The position numbers and the translations under genes were made by a program. This document shows positions 25,247 through 34,679 of a DNA stretch of 64,000 nt, piece after piece (the stretch's first letter is position 1; each line of letters begins with the position of its first letter). Below the pieces are notes generated by a model. It was not told where the DNA came from. It made no database searches and saw only the letters and a program-made list of their open reading frames with translations. Source of the stretch: Bradyrhizobium sp. 190 (GTDB lineage Bacteria > Pseudomonadota > Alphaproteobacteria > Rhizobiales > Xanthobacteraceae); the NCBI RefSeq assembly GCF_023073415.1, contig NZ_JADPJL010000008.1, positions 744,001-808,000 on the forward strand, written 5' to 3'.

Positions 25247-26134
25247 CTAACGCGCGTCAAACCTGTGGGCCGGCAGCCCCGTCACGCGGAGACCTTCGAC
25301 GGCGAACAGTCCACCGGCGTCCGGTGCATCGTCCGAGAGATGGGTGCTGCGCGAGATCGACGTCACATAGAGGACATCGAGGCTGGGGCCGCCGAAGGTC
25401 ACGCTCGTCGGATGGCGCGCCGGCATGTCGATACGGTGCACCATCGTTCCATCCGGCGCGAACCGCGCGATCGCGCCGATGCGGACCAGGACGGTCCATA
25501 GGTAGCCTTCCGCATCGACCGTCGCCCCATCGGCCCCCGAGCCCAGCGCCTCCGTGTCAGCGAAGATGCGCCTGTTCGCAAGCGGGCCTTCCTGGCGATA
25601 GTCGTACGCCCAGATCACGCGTCGCGCCGTGTCCGAGAGATAGAAGGTCTCGCCGTCGGGACTGAAGCAGGGTCCGTTGGTCACGGCGAGATCGGTTTCG
25701 AGGTGCTCGAGGGCGCCCGGCGCGTCGATGCGATAGAGGCCGCCGAGCGGTCTTTCATCCTCGGCCCGGCCGCCGTGCATGGTGCCGGCGACGAAACGCC
25801 CAAAGGGATCGGCCTTGCCGTCGTTGAGGCGGAGCATGGGGTGATCGAGGCCGATTTTCGGGCCCATGGTCAATCCCTGCGTCCTAAAATCGTAGCGCGC
25901 AAAGCCATGGCGCAGCGCCAGGACTGCGTCGCCGTTGTGCGCGAGCGCCAGCGATCCGATCGGGGCGGGCACCCGGAATTCCTCGATCGTGCCGGTCGCG
26001 GGCGACAGTTTGCGGATCAATCCCGCAAGCGAATCGATCCAGTACAGCGACTGCGTTTGCTCGTCCCAAACCGGGCTCTCGCCGAGCTGGTCCTTGGTCG
26101 CGCCGATACGGGTGATGCGCGGGATCGTGTTCAT
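25247..26134 (-). CDS. SMP-30/gluconolactonase/LRE family protein
   Basis: A 295-residue six-bladed beta-propeller lactonase. Metal ligands expected for the family are visible: Glu in GESPVWDEQ (near residue 19), Asn in LRLNDGKADPFGRF, Asn in VTNGPCFSPDG and Asp in GSGADGATVD. It hydrolyses lactones to hydroxy acids. It is divergent from the TetR gene, with one copy of the palindrome GACCGATCGGTC 37 bases upstream of its ATG, so it is probably part of that regulon. Confidence 0.88.
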   Translation of the reverse strand: MNTIPRITRIGATKDQLGESPVWDEQTQSLYWIDSLAGLIRKLSPATGTIEEFRVPAPIGSLALAHNGDAVLALRHGFARYDFRTQGLTMGPKIGLDHPMLRLNDGKADPFGRFVAGTMHGGRAEDERPLGGLYRIDAPGALEHLETDLAVTNGPCFSPDGETFYLSDTARRVIWAYDYRQEGPLANRRIFADTEALGSGADGATVDAEGYLWTVLVRIGAIARFAPDGTMVHRIDMPARHPTSVTFGGPSLDVLYVTSISRSTHLSDDAPDAGGLFAVEGLRVTGLPAHRFDAR

Positions 26135-26171
26135 CGGGGCACCTCGTTGATGTCAAGGACAGAGCGGGCTT

Positions 26172-26183
26172 GACCGATCGGTC
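26172..26183. promoter_or_regulatory. TetR operator copy 1 (GACCGATCGGTC)
   Basis: A perfect 12-base palindrome between the divergent SMP-30 and TetR genes. The same core, inside a 16-base palindrome, recurs twice at 27994-28009 and 28070-28085. The matched positions in two divergent promoter regions around one TetR gene strongly suggest autoregulation plus control of neighbours. Confidence 0.75.
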
Positions 26184-26210
26184 GGTGAAAAACTACGCTG
26201 TTTCCACGTG

Positions 26211-26936
26211 ATGGTCAGTGTTCGGCCTGGTTCGGATGTGCCAGGCCAGATTGCGGGTTCGATGGTTGAATTGTCGACGACAAAGGACGGCATCGCGAAC
26301 CCGGCGGAGGCGTCCGATCGGGTCCTGCAGATTCTCTCGGAAGCCGGGCGGCTTTTTGCCACCAAGGGATATGATGGCACGTCGATGCGTGACATTGCGG
26401 TCGCCTGCGGCATCTCGAAGTCGCTGCTGTATCATCATTTCTCCAACAAGGACGAGATCTATGCGCGCGTGGCCGTCGGCTCTACGCTCGAATTGTATCT
26501 GTTCGTGCGCGACCGGATTCCGGACGGTCCGCCGTCGCAGAAGATCCGTGCTTTCATGGTCGCAACCGCCGAATATTTCCGGCGTTATCGGTGGGCCTGG
26601 ATCGCTTCGACAACCGCTTTCTGGAACGATCCCGATCGTCACCGGCAGAAGGAAAGGCTCACGCGCCGGGACCGGTTCGAACACTTCCTGCGGGGCCTGA
26701 TCCAGGAAGCGGTCGATGCCGGCGAGATTCGGAAGGTCGATGTTCCCATGACCGGGCGTCTGATCCTGTCGTCGCTCAACTGGATGCATCGGTGGTACAA
26801 TCCCAATAAGTCCGCAACGCCCGAGCAGATCGCCGACATCTTCTTCGACATGGTGTTCAACGGCCTTCGGAACCCGGCTCTTGCAGAGCCGCCGACCGTT
26901 GAGCAGCCCAAATCTTCCCGACGAAAAGCGCGCTAG
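26211..26936 (+). CDS. TetR-family transcriptional regulator
   Basis: A 241-residue TetR repressor. The DNA-binding domain is ILSEAGRLFATKGYDGTSMRDIAVACGISKSLLYHHFSNKDEIY (residues about 43-86 in this frame). The C-terminal region resembles the fatty-acyl/acyl-CoA-responsive TetR_C group, with MHRWYNP near residue 190. The start is uncertain: GTG 26208, ATG 26211 or ATG 26262 are all possible, and the last gives the most usual N-terminus. The gene lies at the centre of three matching palindromes, so I infer it represses itself, the SMP-30 gene, TctC and the acyl-CoA operon, with an acyl-CoA intermediate as a likely inducer. Confidence 0.9.
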   Translation: MVSVRPGSDVPGQIAGSMVELSTTKDGIANPAEASDRVLQILSEAGRLFATKGYDGTSMRDIAVACGISKSLLYHHFSNKDEIYARVAVGSTLELYLFVRDRIPDGPPSQKIRAFMVATAEYFRRYRWAWIASTTAFWNDPDRHRQKERLTRRDRFEHFLRGLIQEAVDAGEIRKVDVPMTGRLILSSLNWMHRWYNPNKSATPEQIADIFFDMVFNGLRNPALAEPPTVEQPKSSRRKAR

Positions 26937-26966
26937 CTCTGAGGTCGAGCCGAGCGCGCGGCCTGC

Positions 26967-27947
26967 TCATTCGAGCGCGATATGCTGCGCCGTGATCACG
27001 GGTCCCCAAAGTGCTGCGTCCTTGCTCAGCTGGGCATCGAGCAACTGCGGTGCTCCGATATCGGCTTGCAATCCGTCGTTTTCCAGCTGTTTTGCGATTT
27101 CCGGCTTCTGCATCGCGGCGTTGGCCGCCGCGTTCAGCCGTTCAATCACGTCGCGCGGGGTGCCTGCGGGCGCGTGCAGCGCGGTCCAGAACGTTGCCGA
27201 GAGCTCTGGATAGCCTGACTCAGCGAGCGTCGGGACATCGGGAAGGTTCGCCATGCGTTTGGCGGAGGAGACGGCGAGAATGCGCAGTTTTCCCGTCTTT
27301 GCGTGCTCGGCGACCGCGGCGGGCGTTGCGAAATTGAGGTCGCATTCACCCGACAGAAGTTCCATGATCGAAAGTGGATTGTTGCGATAGGCGACGTCGG
27401 TGACAGCGAACCCCATCGATTTTCCCATCATGATCCCGAACAGATGCGTTACGCTGCCGGGGCCCAAGGTACCGTAGAACAAGGGTTTGTCGCGACCCTT
27501 CGCGTAAGCAACGAAGCTCTTCACATCGGTGACCGGCATCTTCGTGTTCACGGTCAACGACAGCGGGCCGTTGCAGAGCATGGCGACGGATGCGAAATCC
27601 GCGAGCTTGTAGGGCAGGCTCTTGCGCAGCAGGACATTTAACGAGATCGGACCGGTGCCGCCGGCAAGCAGGACAGTGCCGTCCTTTGCTGCGCGCGCGA
27701 CATATTGCGATCCGACGATACCATTGGCGCCCGGCTTGTTGTCGACCAGAACGGGTTGATCCAGCACTTCCGACATTCCCTTGGCGATCGACCGCATCAG
27801 GCTGTCGATTGAACCGCCGCTCGCATAGGGCACGATGATGAAGATGGTCTGTGACGAGCGCGCTTTCACGATCGAGGGTGCGGCAAACGGCGCGACGATG
27901 GCGCCTGCAACGAGCGTCGCGGCCTGACGTCGGCTGATTTTGGCCAT
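26967..27947 (-). CDS. tctC: Tripartite tricarboxylate transporter receptor (TctC), 28 kb locus
   Basis: A 326-residue periplasmic receptor with a twin-arginine-like leader (SRRQAATLVAGAIVAPFAAPSIVKARS) and the Bug signature IIVPYASGGSIDSLMRSIAKGM, PVLVDNKPGANGIVGSQYVA and LPDVPTLAESGYPELSATFW. A GGGAGAA site precedes the ATG. It is divergent from the operon that ends in TctB and TctA (36272-38251), and the two palindromes lie between them, so the transporter is split but co-regulated. It captures the substrate, probably a carboxylic acid, for the TctAB membrane pair. Confidence 0.92.
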   Translation of the reverse strand: MAKISRRQAATLVAGAIVAPFAAPSIVKARSSQTIFIIVPYASGGSIDSLMRSIAKGMSEVLDQPVLVDNKPGANGIVGSQYVARAAKDGTVLLAGGTGPISLNVLLRKSLPYKLADFASVAMLCNGPLSLTVNTKMPVTDVKSFVAYAKGRDKPLFYGTLGPGSVTHLFGIMMGKSMGFAVTDVAYRNNPLSIMELLSGECDLNFATPAAVAEHAKTGKLRILAVSSAKRMANLPDVPTLAESGYPELSATFWTALHAPAGTPRDVIERLNAAANAAMQKPEIAKQLENDGLQADIGAPQLLDAQLSKDAALWGPVITAQHIALE

Positions 27948-27993
27948 GGCGAATTCTCCCGGGATATGTTGTTGATTGGCTTAAGTCTAAGAC

Positions 27994-28009
27994 CTGACCG
28001 ATCGGTCAG
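27994..28009. promoter_or_regulatory. TetR operator copy 2, 16-bp perfect palindrome
   Basis: CTGACCGATCGGTCAG lies 47 bases upstream of the tctC start. It is identical to copy 3, 76 bases away. It contains the 12-base core found upstream of the TetR gene. Confidence 0.8.
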
Positions 28010-28069
28010 TCAACTGGTCAATATCGTGTCTGTTGCAAGCGAACAAGCTTGGTGTTATTAGCCATCGGA

Positions 28070-28085
28070 CTGACCGATCGGTCAG
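28070..28085. promoter_or_regulatory. TetR operator copy 3, 16-bp perfect palindrome
   Basis: CTGACCGATCGGTCAG lies about 60 bases upstream of the crotonase ATG (28147), in the promoter region of the long acyl-CoA operon. It is identical to copy 2, and the pair could loop or block both divergent promoters. Confidence 0.8.
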
Positions 28086-28146
28086 GAGGCTTGAGCCGCC
28101 GCGTCGAGGTCAAGACGTCAGATCAAACAAAAGCCAGGAGGAAGCC

Positions 28147-28917
28147 ATGTCCGGCGACATCATCACGCTCGAAGTATCCGATCACATTGCATTGGTGACG
28201 CTGAATCGCCCTCCGGTGAATGCGCTCAATCGGGCGATGCGTGAGCGCATCGTGAGCGTGTTCGATGAAATTTCCGAGCGCAGCGATGTCAGGGTGGCGA
28301 TTCTGACCGGAGCAGGGAAGGTGTTTTGCAGCGGTGCCGATCTGAAGGATCGTCCGGATGCGACGGCGCTCGGCGCCTTTCACAGCCACAACCGGATCAC
28401 CCGCGAGACCGGCAACTGCATCCGCGAATGTTCCAAGCCGGTCATTGCTGCGATCAACGGCGTCGCGTTGGGCGCCGGGCTCGGCCTGATGGCATCTTGC
28501 GACATCTTCTACGCGTCCGAGGAGGCCGTCTTCGGCATGCCCGAGATCAATGTCGGCCTTGCTGGCGGTGCGGCGATGCTGAACACGCTTTTCGGGCGCT
28601 CCCTGATGCGCCGCATGTTCTTCACGGGCTACCGGGTGCCCGCCGCCGAACTCTATCGGCTCGGCATCATCGAGGCCTGCACGACCAGCGAAAACCTCAT
28701 TCCGGAAGCGATGAAGATCGCGCGGGAGATCGCCGCGAAGAGCCCGATTGCGATCGAGTATGCCAAGCAGGCCACCAACATGGTCGAGCTGATGCCGCCG
28801 CGTGACGCCTATCGGTTCGAGCAGAACATCACCATGGCGCTGTCGAAGACCGAAGACGCCAAGGAAGCGCGGCAGGCGTTCCTCGAAAAGCGCGCACCGG
28901 TGTTCAAGGGGCGCTGA
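28147..28917 (+). CDS. Enoyl-CoA hydratase/isomerase family protein (first gene of acyl-CoA operon)
   Basis: The ATG at 28147 has an AGGAGGAAG site directly upstream. The frame continues upstream to 28033, but that part covers an operator. The 256-residue crotonase has the oxyanion segment VFCSGADLKD and the second catalytic glutamate (Glu133 in GMPEINVGL). The first is Gly113, as in many isomerases and hydratases that use one acid. It would hydrate or isomerise an unsaturated acyl-CoA. Its stop is two bases from the next ATG. Confidence 0.9.
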   Translation: MSGDIITLEVSDHIALVTLNRPPVNALNRAMRERIVSVFDEISERSDVRVAILTGAGKVFCSGADLKDRPDATALGAFHSHNRITRETGNCIRECSKPVIAAINGVALGAGLGLMASCDIFYASEEAVFGMPEINVGLAGGAAMLNTLFGRSLMRRMFFTGYRVPAAELYRLGIIEACTTSENLIPEAMKIAREIAAKSPIAIEYAKQATNMVELMPPRDAYRFEQNITMALSKTEDAKEARQAFLEKRAPVFKGR

Positions 28918-28919
28918 CG

Positions 28920-31052
28920 ATGCGGCCAGGAGAAGGTCTCGACGCGCTGATGGCGCCGCGCTCGATCGCTATCATCGGGGCGTCGCAGGATGCCACCAAG
29001 ATCGGCGGTCGGCCGGTGGATCTGCTGCGCCGCTACGGCTATGCGGGGCGGATCTATCCGGTGAACCCGAAGGCCTCGATGGTCCAGGGCCTTCAAGCCT
29101 ACGCGTCGCTCGACGAACTGCCGGAAGCGCCAGACCTTGCCATCATCGCGGTGGACGCGGAGAAGGTGCCCGAAGCGGTGGAGCAATGCGCCGGGCGCGG
29201 TGTCCGGAGTGTTGTCGTGTTCTCGTCCGGTTTTGCCGAACTGGGCGAGAAGGGACACGCGATGCAGGAGCGGCTGCGCATCGCCGCGCGCCGGACCGGC
29301 ATGCGGTTGCTGGGGCCGAATTGCCTCGGCGCGGTCAGCATAGCCGAACGGTCCATCGCCACCTTCTCGATTGTGCTCGAACACAGCCTGCCAGCCGCCG
29401 GATCGCTCGGCATCGTGTCGCAAAGCGGCAATCTCGGCAGCTTCACCATGCGCATGGCGAGCGATCGCGGCGTCGGCGTCAGCCGTTTCATGACGACCGG
29501 CAATGAATGCGACATCGATATTGCCGATGGAATCGCCTGGCTTGCCCGTGACCCCGCCACCAAGGTCATCCTGTGTTGCATTGAGGCCTGCCGCGACGCC
29601 GGTCGTCTCATTACGGCACTCACTGAGGCGCGCGATGCAGGAAAGCCGGTCATTGCACTCAAGATCGGCACGTCAGCGGCGGGTCAGGCAGCAGCGGCCT
29701 CCCACACCGGCGCGATGGCGGGATCGGACGCGGTGTTTGATGCCTTGCTTGCGCGTCACGGCGCGGTACGGGTACGCAGCATCGAAGAACTGATCGATCT
29801 TGGCTATGCCGCCTCGATCCTGCTGCCGGATCGGTTGCCAAAGGGGCCGCGCCTCGCGGTGGTGACGGCGTCAGGCGGGTTTGGCGTCCTGCTCGCGGAT
29901 GCGGCGCAGGCTGTCGGGCTGTCGCTGCCGGAGCTGAATGAAGCGACACAGCGGACGATCCTCGACCTCGTGCCGTTTGCGTCCGCGCGCAATCCGGTCG
30001 ACGCCACTGCGCAGATGTCCAGTCGGCCCGATCTGTTGCAGACGATCCTGTCGGCGGTCGTAGCTGATGATCGCTGCGACGCGGTCGTGCTGCCGCTTCC
30101 GTTCTCGCTGCACGTGCCGCGATTGCGCTCGGTTTATATGGACGCCCTGCGCCACATCCGTGCGCAGTATCCCGATCGCCCCGTCATACTCTGCGTCGAC
30201 GGCCCTCCGGACGCGCTCGCCGAACTGCATGCCATGGGCTATCCGACGGTCGCGAGTTTTGACGGCTGCTGCGCGGTCGTTGCGGCGCTGGGGCGATTGC
30301 AGGCGGCTGCGAAAGCTCCAAGGGACGCGAGCCCGCCTGTGATTGCGAAAGGCTCGCTGCTTTCGGCCGATGCGTTCCGCCATGAACTCGGTGCCAAGCG
30401 CGCGCTTGCGGAGGCCGGCATCCCCGTACTCGCCGAGCGGCTGGTGTCAAATGCTGATGCCGCAGCGCGCGCGGCCAGCGAAATCGGATTTCCTGTCGTG
30501 CTGAAGATCGCCTCGCCCGATCTACCGCACAAGACGGAGGTCGGGGGTGTCGCGATCGGCCTTCATTCCGAATCCGAGGTGCGGCATGCCCATGCCGAGA
30601 TGCTTGCACGTGTCGCCGCGAAAGCGCCGCGTGCGGCGATCGATGGCGTCATCGTTGCTCCAATGGCGCAAGGCCTGTCCGAGCTCATTCTCGGCAGCCG
30701 GATCGATCCGGTGTTCGGGCCGGTGGTGATGGTCGGCCTCGGCGGCATCTTTGCGGAAATTGTCCAGGACACCGCCGTGCAGATGGCGCCGGTGAGCGAG
30801 ACGCAGGCCATGGCGATGCTGACATCGCTCAAGGCGTTCGCGGTCCTGAACGGGGCGCGGGGACGGCGTCGCGCCGATCTCGAGACGGCGGCGCGTGCGA
30901 TCGCCGCGCTGTCGCGTTTCGCCGTCGCGCACGCGGAAACGGTGTCCGAAATCGACATCAACCCGCTGCTGTTGAAAGCGGAGGGCGAGGGGGCGGTCGC
31001 GCTCGACGCGCTTCTCGTCCCGCGCGTTGGCGGAGCGATCCAACACCACTGA
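28920..31052 (+). CDS. NDP-forming acyl-CoA synthetase (acetate-CoA ligase ADP-forming family)
   Basis: A 710-residue protein with CoA-binding domain (about 8-140, SIAIIGASQDATKIGGRP), a ligase domain carrying the phosphohistidine motif ASHTGAMAGSD (His about 260) and a C-terminal ATP-grasp domain (about 490-700, GFPVVLKIASPDLPHKTEVGGVAIGL and VMVGLGGIFAEI). The family makes acyl-CoA from a carboxylic acid with ATP, or the reverse. In this operon it is the likely activation step for the acid imported by the TTT system. Full-length and undamaged. Confidence 0.92.
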   Translation: MRPGEGLDALMAPRSIAIIGASQDATKIGGRPVDLLRRYGYAGRIYPVNPKASMVQGLQAYASLDELPEAPDLAIIAVDAEKVPEAVEQCAGRGVRSVVVFSSGFAELGEKGHAMQERLRIAARRTGMRLLGPNCLGAVSIAERSIATFSIVLEHSLPAAGSLGIVSQSGNLGSFTMRMASDRGVGVSRFMTTGNECDIDIADGIAWLARDPATKVILCCIEACRDAGRLITALTEARDAGKPVIALKIGTSAAGQAAAASHTGAMAGSDAVFDALLARHGAVRVRSIEELIDLGYAASILLPDRLPKGPRLAVVTASGGFGVLLADAAQAVGLSLPELNEATQRTILDLVPFASARNPVDATAQMSSRPDLLQTILSAVVADDRCDAVVLPLPFSLHVPRLRSVYMDALRHIRAQYPDRPVILCVDGPPDALAELHAMGYPTVASFDGCCAVVAALGRLQAAAKAPRDASPPVIAKGSLLSADAFRHELGAKRALAEAGIPVLAERLVSNADAAARAASEIGFPVVLKIASPDLPHKTEVGGVAIGLHSESEVRHAHAEMLARVAAKAPRAAIDGVIVAPMAQGLSELILGSRIDPVFGPVVMVGLGGIFAEIVQDTAVQMAPVSETQAMAMLTSLKAFAVLNGARGRRRADLETAARAIAALSRFAVAHAETVSEIDINPLLLKAEGEGAVALDALLVPRVGGAIQHH

Positions 31053-31106
31053 AGACGTCGATCAAAAGAACCGCGAAGCCGGATCAATGATTACAGGGAG
31101 GAATTC

Positions 31107-32335
31107 ATGGCGAAGCTGAACATCCGTTTTCTCAACGTTGTCGTGATGTTGGGAGCCATGTTGTTTGCGACGGTGCCGCTGCGCGCGCAAGGCATCTCCG
31201 GCGACGTGATCAGGATTGGCATCATGAACGACCAGAACGGCCCGTATTCCGACAACTGCGGACTGGGTTCGGTTGCCTCGGCGCGGCTCGCGATCAGTGA
31301 TTTCGGTGGCGTTATCAATGGCAAGAAGATCGAGCTCGTCACGGCTGACGACCAAAACAAGCCCGACATCGGGGTCGCGGTCGCGCTGCGATGGCTCGAC
31401 AATGAGGGCATCGACGTCATCGTGGGCTGCTCGGCCTCATCGATCGCGCTTGCCGTGCAGGACATCATGAAAGTGCGGAAGAAGCCTTACCTTCTGGCGG
31501 GGACGGCGGGTTCGTTCTTCACGAACGACAAATGCTCGCCCATGACCACACAATGGATGGTCGATACCTATGCGCAGCCGAAGGCCACGGTGAAGGCCTT
31601 GCTGGGCCAGGGCGTCGACACCTGGTTCTTCCTGACCGTCGACTACGCCTTCGGCAAGGGGTGGCAGGCGGACACGACGAACTTCATCAAGGCTGGCGGC
31701 GGCAAGGTCGTGGGCTCGGTGCTGCATCCCCTCAATTCGTCGGACTTTTCCTCGTTCCTGCTCACGGCGCAGGCGAGCGGCGCGAAGGCGATCGCGCTCG
31801 CCAACTCCGGGGCCGACTTCGGCAACTCGATCAAGCAGGCGCAGGAGTTCGGACTGGCGCAGAAGCAGCTGCTTGTGCCGTTGGGACTGATGATCAGCCA
31901 GACGCACGGGATCGGGCTCCGCGACCTGCAGAACGTGCGCCTGACCACACCTTTCTATTGGGACATGACTCTCGAGTCGCGCGCCTTTGCCAAGCGCTAT
32001 GCCGAGGCGTTCAACGGCCAGATCCTGAATGAGGCAAAGGCGGCCACCTACAGCGCCATCGCGCATTACCTCAAGGCCGTTGCTGCGACGGGTACCGATG
32101 AGGGTGACGCCGTGATGCGGCAGATGAAGAACACGCCGATCAACGATTTCGAGATGAAGAATGTGAGCATCCGCGCCGACGGGCAGGTGATGCGTCCGCT
32201 CTATGTCGCCCGCATCAAGACGCCGGCCGAGTCGAAATACACCTACGACTACTATGAGATCACGGGGACCATTCCCCCGAGGAAGCCTGGCGGCCGGCCT
32301 CGGAGAGCGCGTGCGATCTGCTCAAGTCGCCATGA
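31107..32335 (+). pseudogene. ABC-transporter substrate-binding protein with a C-terminal frameshift
   Basis: A type I periplasmic binding protein with a Sec signal (MLGAMLFATVPLRAQ) and mature start DVIRIGIMNDQNGPYSDNCG. It is normal up to YEITGTIP near base 32273. At the C5 run 32274-32278 the frame shifts. The existing frame goes on to 32399 with an arginine-rich, unlike tail, while the -1 frame continues as EEAWRPASESACDLLKSP and stops at 32333-32335, exactly the family's normal end (compare the RPxSES-C ending of LivJ/UrtA-like proteins). One missing base explains it. A sequencing or assembly slip in the C run, or a true recent mutation, are both possible. As only about 20 C-terminal residues change, the protein may still fold. 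No ABC permease or ATPase is in this operon. Confidence 0.8.
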
Positions 32336-32417
32336 TCGGAAAAATCGAGGGGACGATCCGGTCGATGTTCGACCGGTGTCGGTCCCCCCACAGGGTTAGC
32401 CAACGCGGAAGTCGACG

Positions 32418-33629
32418 ATGACAGTTATTGAAACAGAGCCGCCTGAAGCCGCCGCAGCTGCTGACCTTTCCGGTGAGGCGTATCGGGTGGCCATGCGTCG
32501 TTGGCTTCGTGCCAATCTGCCCGCGAGCTTTTGCAGCGACGGCGGGGCGTTCTTGCCTCCGACATTGCCGCAATCGATTGCCTGGGAAGCGGCGATGTAT
32601 CGCGCTGGGCTTGCCGGCATCACCTGGCCGCAGGCTTATGGAGGGCACGGCCGGACCCTGCGCGAGCACCTGATTGCAAACCAGGAAATTGGTACGCTCG
32701 CGATGCCGGAGAGCGTTAACTCGATCGGCAAGGAGCTTGCAGGCCCGATCATTCTTGCAGTCGGCACCGAGGAGCAGAAGCGCCGCTTCCTGCCCGCTAT
32801 CCTCGAGATGCGGGACGTCTGGTGCCAGGGCTTTTCCGAGCCCGAGGCGGGTTCGGACCTGGCGAGCCTGCGGACGCGCGCCACCCGCAACGGTGACACA
32901 TGGCGGATCAACGGTCAGAAGATCTGGACCAGCGGGGCGTACCGCGCCCAACGCTGCCTGGTGCTGGCGCGAACGGGACCGCTGGAGGATCGGCATCGCG
33001 GCCTTGCCATGTTTGCCGTGCGACTCGATGCGAAGGGCGTGCGGGTGCGGCCGATCAGATCGATCGATGGGCGCGAGCGCTTCTGCGAGGTCTTCTTCGA
33101 CGACGTCGAGGTCTTGCAATCCGATTCGCTCGGCGCGCCCGATGAAGGGTGGACCGCCGCGATCCGCGTGCTCGAGATCGAGCGGGCAACCAACCGCATG
33201 TATCGGGCCTGGCGCTTTGAGAACGAGCTTCGCCATTTGATCTCGGCCTGCAACAGCGATCCCGTGCTGGCGCAACTGGTCGCAGACCGCCACTACGCGG
33301 TCAAGGTGGGCGAGATCATCGTCGATATCGAGGTGCTGAAAGCCCATGTGGAGACGGCTGTGGACGCGCTGGTGAACGGCGACAGGATCGGGGCGCGCGG
33401 CAGCCTGGCGAAGTTGCATTGGAGCGAGGCGCACCAGCGCTTTGCGGCACTCGCGCTCGAACTGCTCGCGCAGGCGTCGTTGCCGCTGCTTCCGGCCGTG
33501 CAGGTCGCGCGCCGTCGCTTCGAGGCGATCTATCTGCAGGCACGCGCTGAGACCATCTACGCCGGCACCACCGAAATTCAGCTCGGCATCATCGCCGACA
33601 GGATCCTGCAGCTCTCGAGGGGCAAGTGA
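32418..33629 (+). CDS. Acyl-CoA dehydrogenase, large subunit
   Basis: A 403-residue flavoprotein. Middle-domain FAD/substrate motifs WCQGFSEPEAGSDLASLRTRA and WTSGAYRAQRCLVLAR, and the C-terminal ETIYAGTTEIQLGIIADRIL, are clear. The acidic residue found in YEGT-type enzymes is Ala here, so the base, if any, must lie elsewhere, as in isovaleryl-CoA-dehydrogenase-like or heteromeric members. It overlaps the next acyl-CoA dehydrogenase gene at its stop, suggesting a two-subunit enzyme. It would desaturate the CoA ester produced by the synthetase. Confidence 0.92.
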   Translation: MTVIETEPPEAAAAADLSGEAYRVAMRRWLRANLPASFCSDGGAFLPPTLPQSIAWEAAMYRAGLAGITWPQAYGGHGRTLREHLIANQEIGTLAMPESVNSIGKELAGPIILAVGTEEQKRRFLPAILEMRDVWCQGFSEPEAGSDLASLRTRATRNGDTWRINGQKIWTSGAYRAQRCLVLARTGPLEDRHRGLAMFAVRLDAKGVRVRPIRSIDGRERFCEVFFDDVEVLQSDSLGAPDEGWTAAIRVLEIERATNRMYRAWRFENELRHLISACNSDPVLAQLVADRHYAVKVGEIIVDIEVLKAHVETAVDALVNGDRIGARGSLAKLHWSEAHQRFAALALELLAQASLPLLPAVQVARRRFEAIYLQARAETIYAGTTEIQLGIIADRILQLSRGK

Positions 33630-34663
33630 TGACATTGACCGGCGACGGATTGCAGCCGAGCGAGTTCGCAGTCACTGCGGCACGGGCGGTCGCCGATTGC
33701 GCGGCGTTGAGTTTGCGGGAGCAGGCGAGACATCTTGCCAATGACGGCCTGCTTGGCGTGATTGCGGCGCAGGACGTTGGTGGGCTGGATTTGCCGCTGG
33801 CCTTTGCTGTCCCGGTGGTTGCGGCCGCCGGTTCGGGCCTGCTCGGCTTTCCCCTGATGGAGGCGCTGCTGCTCGGCCGGACGTTGCAAGAATCGATGGC
33901 GCGGGCGGCCGAGGCTGTCGTGTCCGGCGAGATGCTGGCGACGATCGCCTGGCAGGGCAGTGTCGGCGCCGAGCGTGAAGGTGAATCGGTTGTGCTCAAC
34001 GGCTGGGTTGCGCGAGCGGCTTGCGCCAGCGAGGCCGACTGCTTCCTGGTGCGGATCGGCACGGGTGCGGCGGCACTGGTTTCGATGGATAGCGAGGGGA
34101 TCGTCGTCGAGGAGGCGGCTGGCCTGGATTTGACGGTGCCCGAACACGCCGTCCGCTTGCAGGGCGTCACCATACCGGCCGGAAGCGTGCTGCCCGAGAG
34201 CACCTGGGGTCATCTGTGCTCGGACGCCAACGTACTGCGCGCTGCCGCAATACTGGGATCTGCCGAAGCGTGCCTGGCGATGGCGCAGGAGCACGCCTCG
34301 ACGCGCCGCCAGTTTGGCCGCGCACTATCCTACAATCAGGCCATACGGCATGCCTTGGCCCGGCAGAAACTCGGGCTTGAGGGCATCCGACATGCCATCA
34401 CGCGCAGCGTAGGCGGCGAGGCCGGTGCGCTCCAGCGTGACGCGGCATTTCTCGCCGCGGGCGTCTACGGCAGCGCCATCAGCGAAGGTGCGCTCCAGAT
34501 CCATGGCGGCATGGGATTCACGTGGGATGTGCCGGTGCACCGGCACTTGCGTCGCGTCCGCGCCTTGCAGGCGCAGGGTGATGTCAGTGCGGCACTGGCC
34601 GCGCTTGGCCGCCGCTATGTCGGTGCAATCGCGCCGGCGTCCGACGCTGCAGTGTCGGGATAG
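33629..34663 (+). CDS. Acyl-CoA dehydrogenase, small subunit
   Basis: A 344-residue second acyl-CoA dehydrogenase chain. The ATG at 33629 overlaps the previous stop (TGATG). The middle domain is degenerate, but the C-terminal helical domain is conserved: AAAILGSAEACLAMAQEHASTRRQFGRAL, and IHGGMGFTWDVPVHRHLRR. The adjacent large/small pair is the arrangement of the heteromeric acyl-CoA dehydrogenases known from steroid side-chain degradation in actinobacteria and present in many proteobacteria. A shared FAD and active site between chains is inferred. Confidence 0.9.
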   Translation: MTLTGDGLQPSEFAVTAARAVADCAALSLREQARHLANDGLLGVIAAQDVGGLDLPLAFAVPVVAAAGSGLLGFPLMEALLLGRTLQESMARAAEAVVSGEMLATIAWQGSVGAEREGESVVLNGWVARAACASEADCFLVRIGTGAAALVSMDSEGIVVEEAAGLDLTVPEHAVRLQGVTIPAGSVLPESTWGHLCSDANVLRAAAILGSAEACLAMAQEHASTRRQFGRALSYNQAIRHALARQKLGLEGIRHAITRSVGGEAGALQRDAAFLAAGVYGSAISEGALQIHGGMGFTWDVPVHRHLRRVRALQAQGDVSAALAALGRRYVGAIAPASDAAVSG

Positions 34664-34679
34664 GGAAAGGGAAACCGCA

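Noticed and set aside
26208..26262. Choosing one definite TetR start
   Set aside because: GTG 26208, ATG 26211 and ATG 26262 are all plausible; I listed 26211 and stated the doubt.
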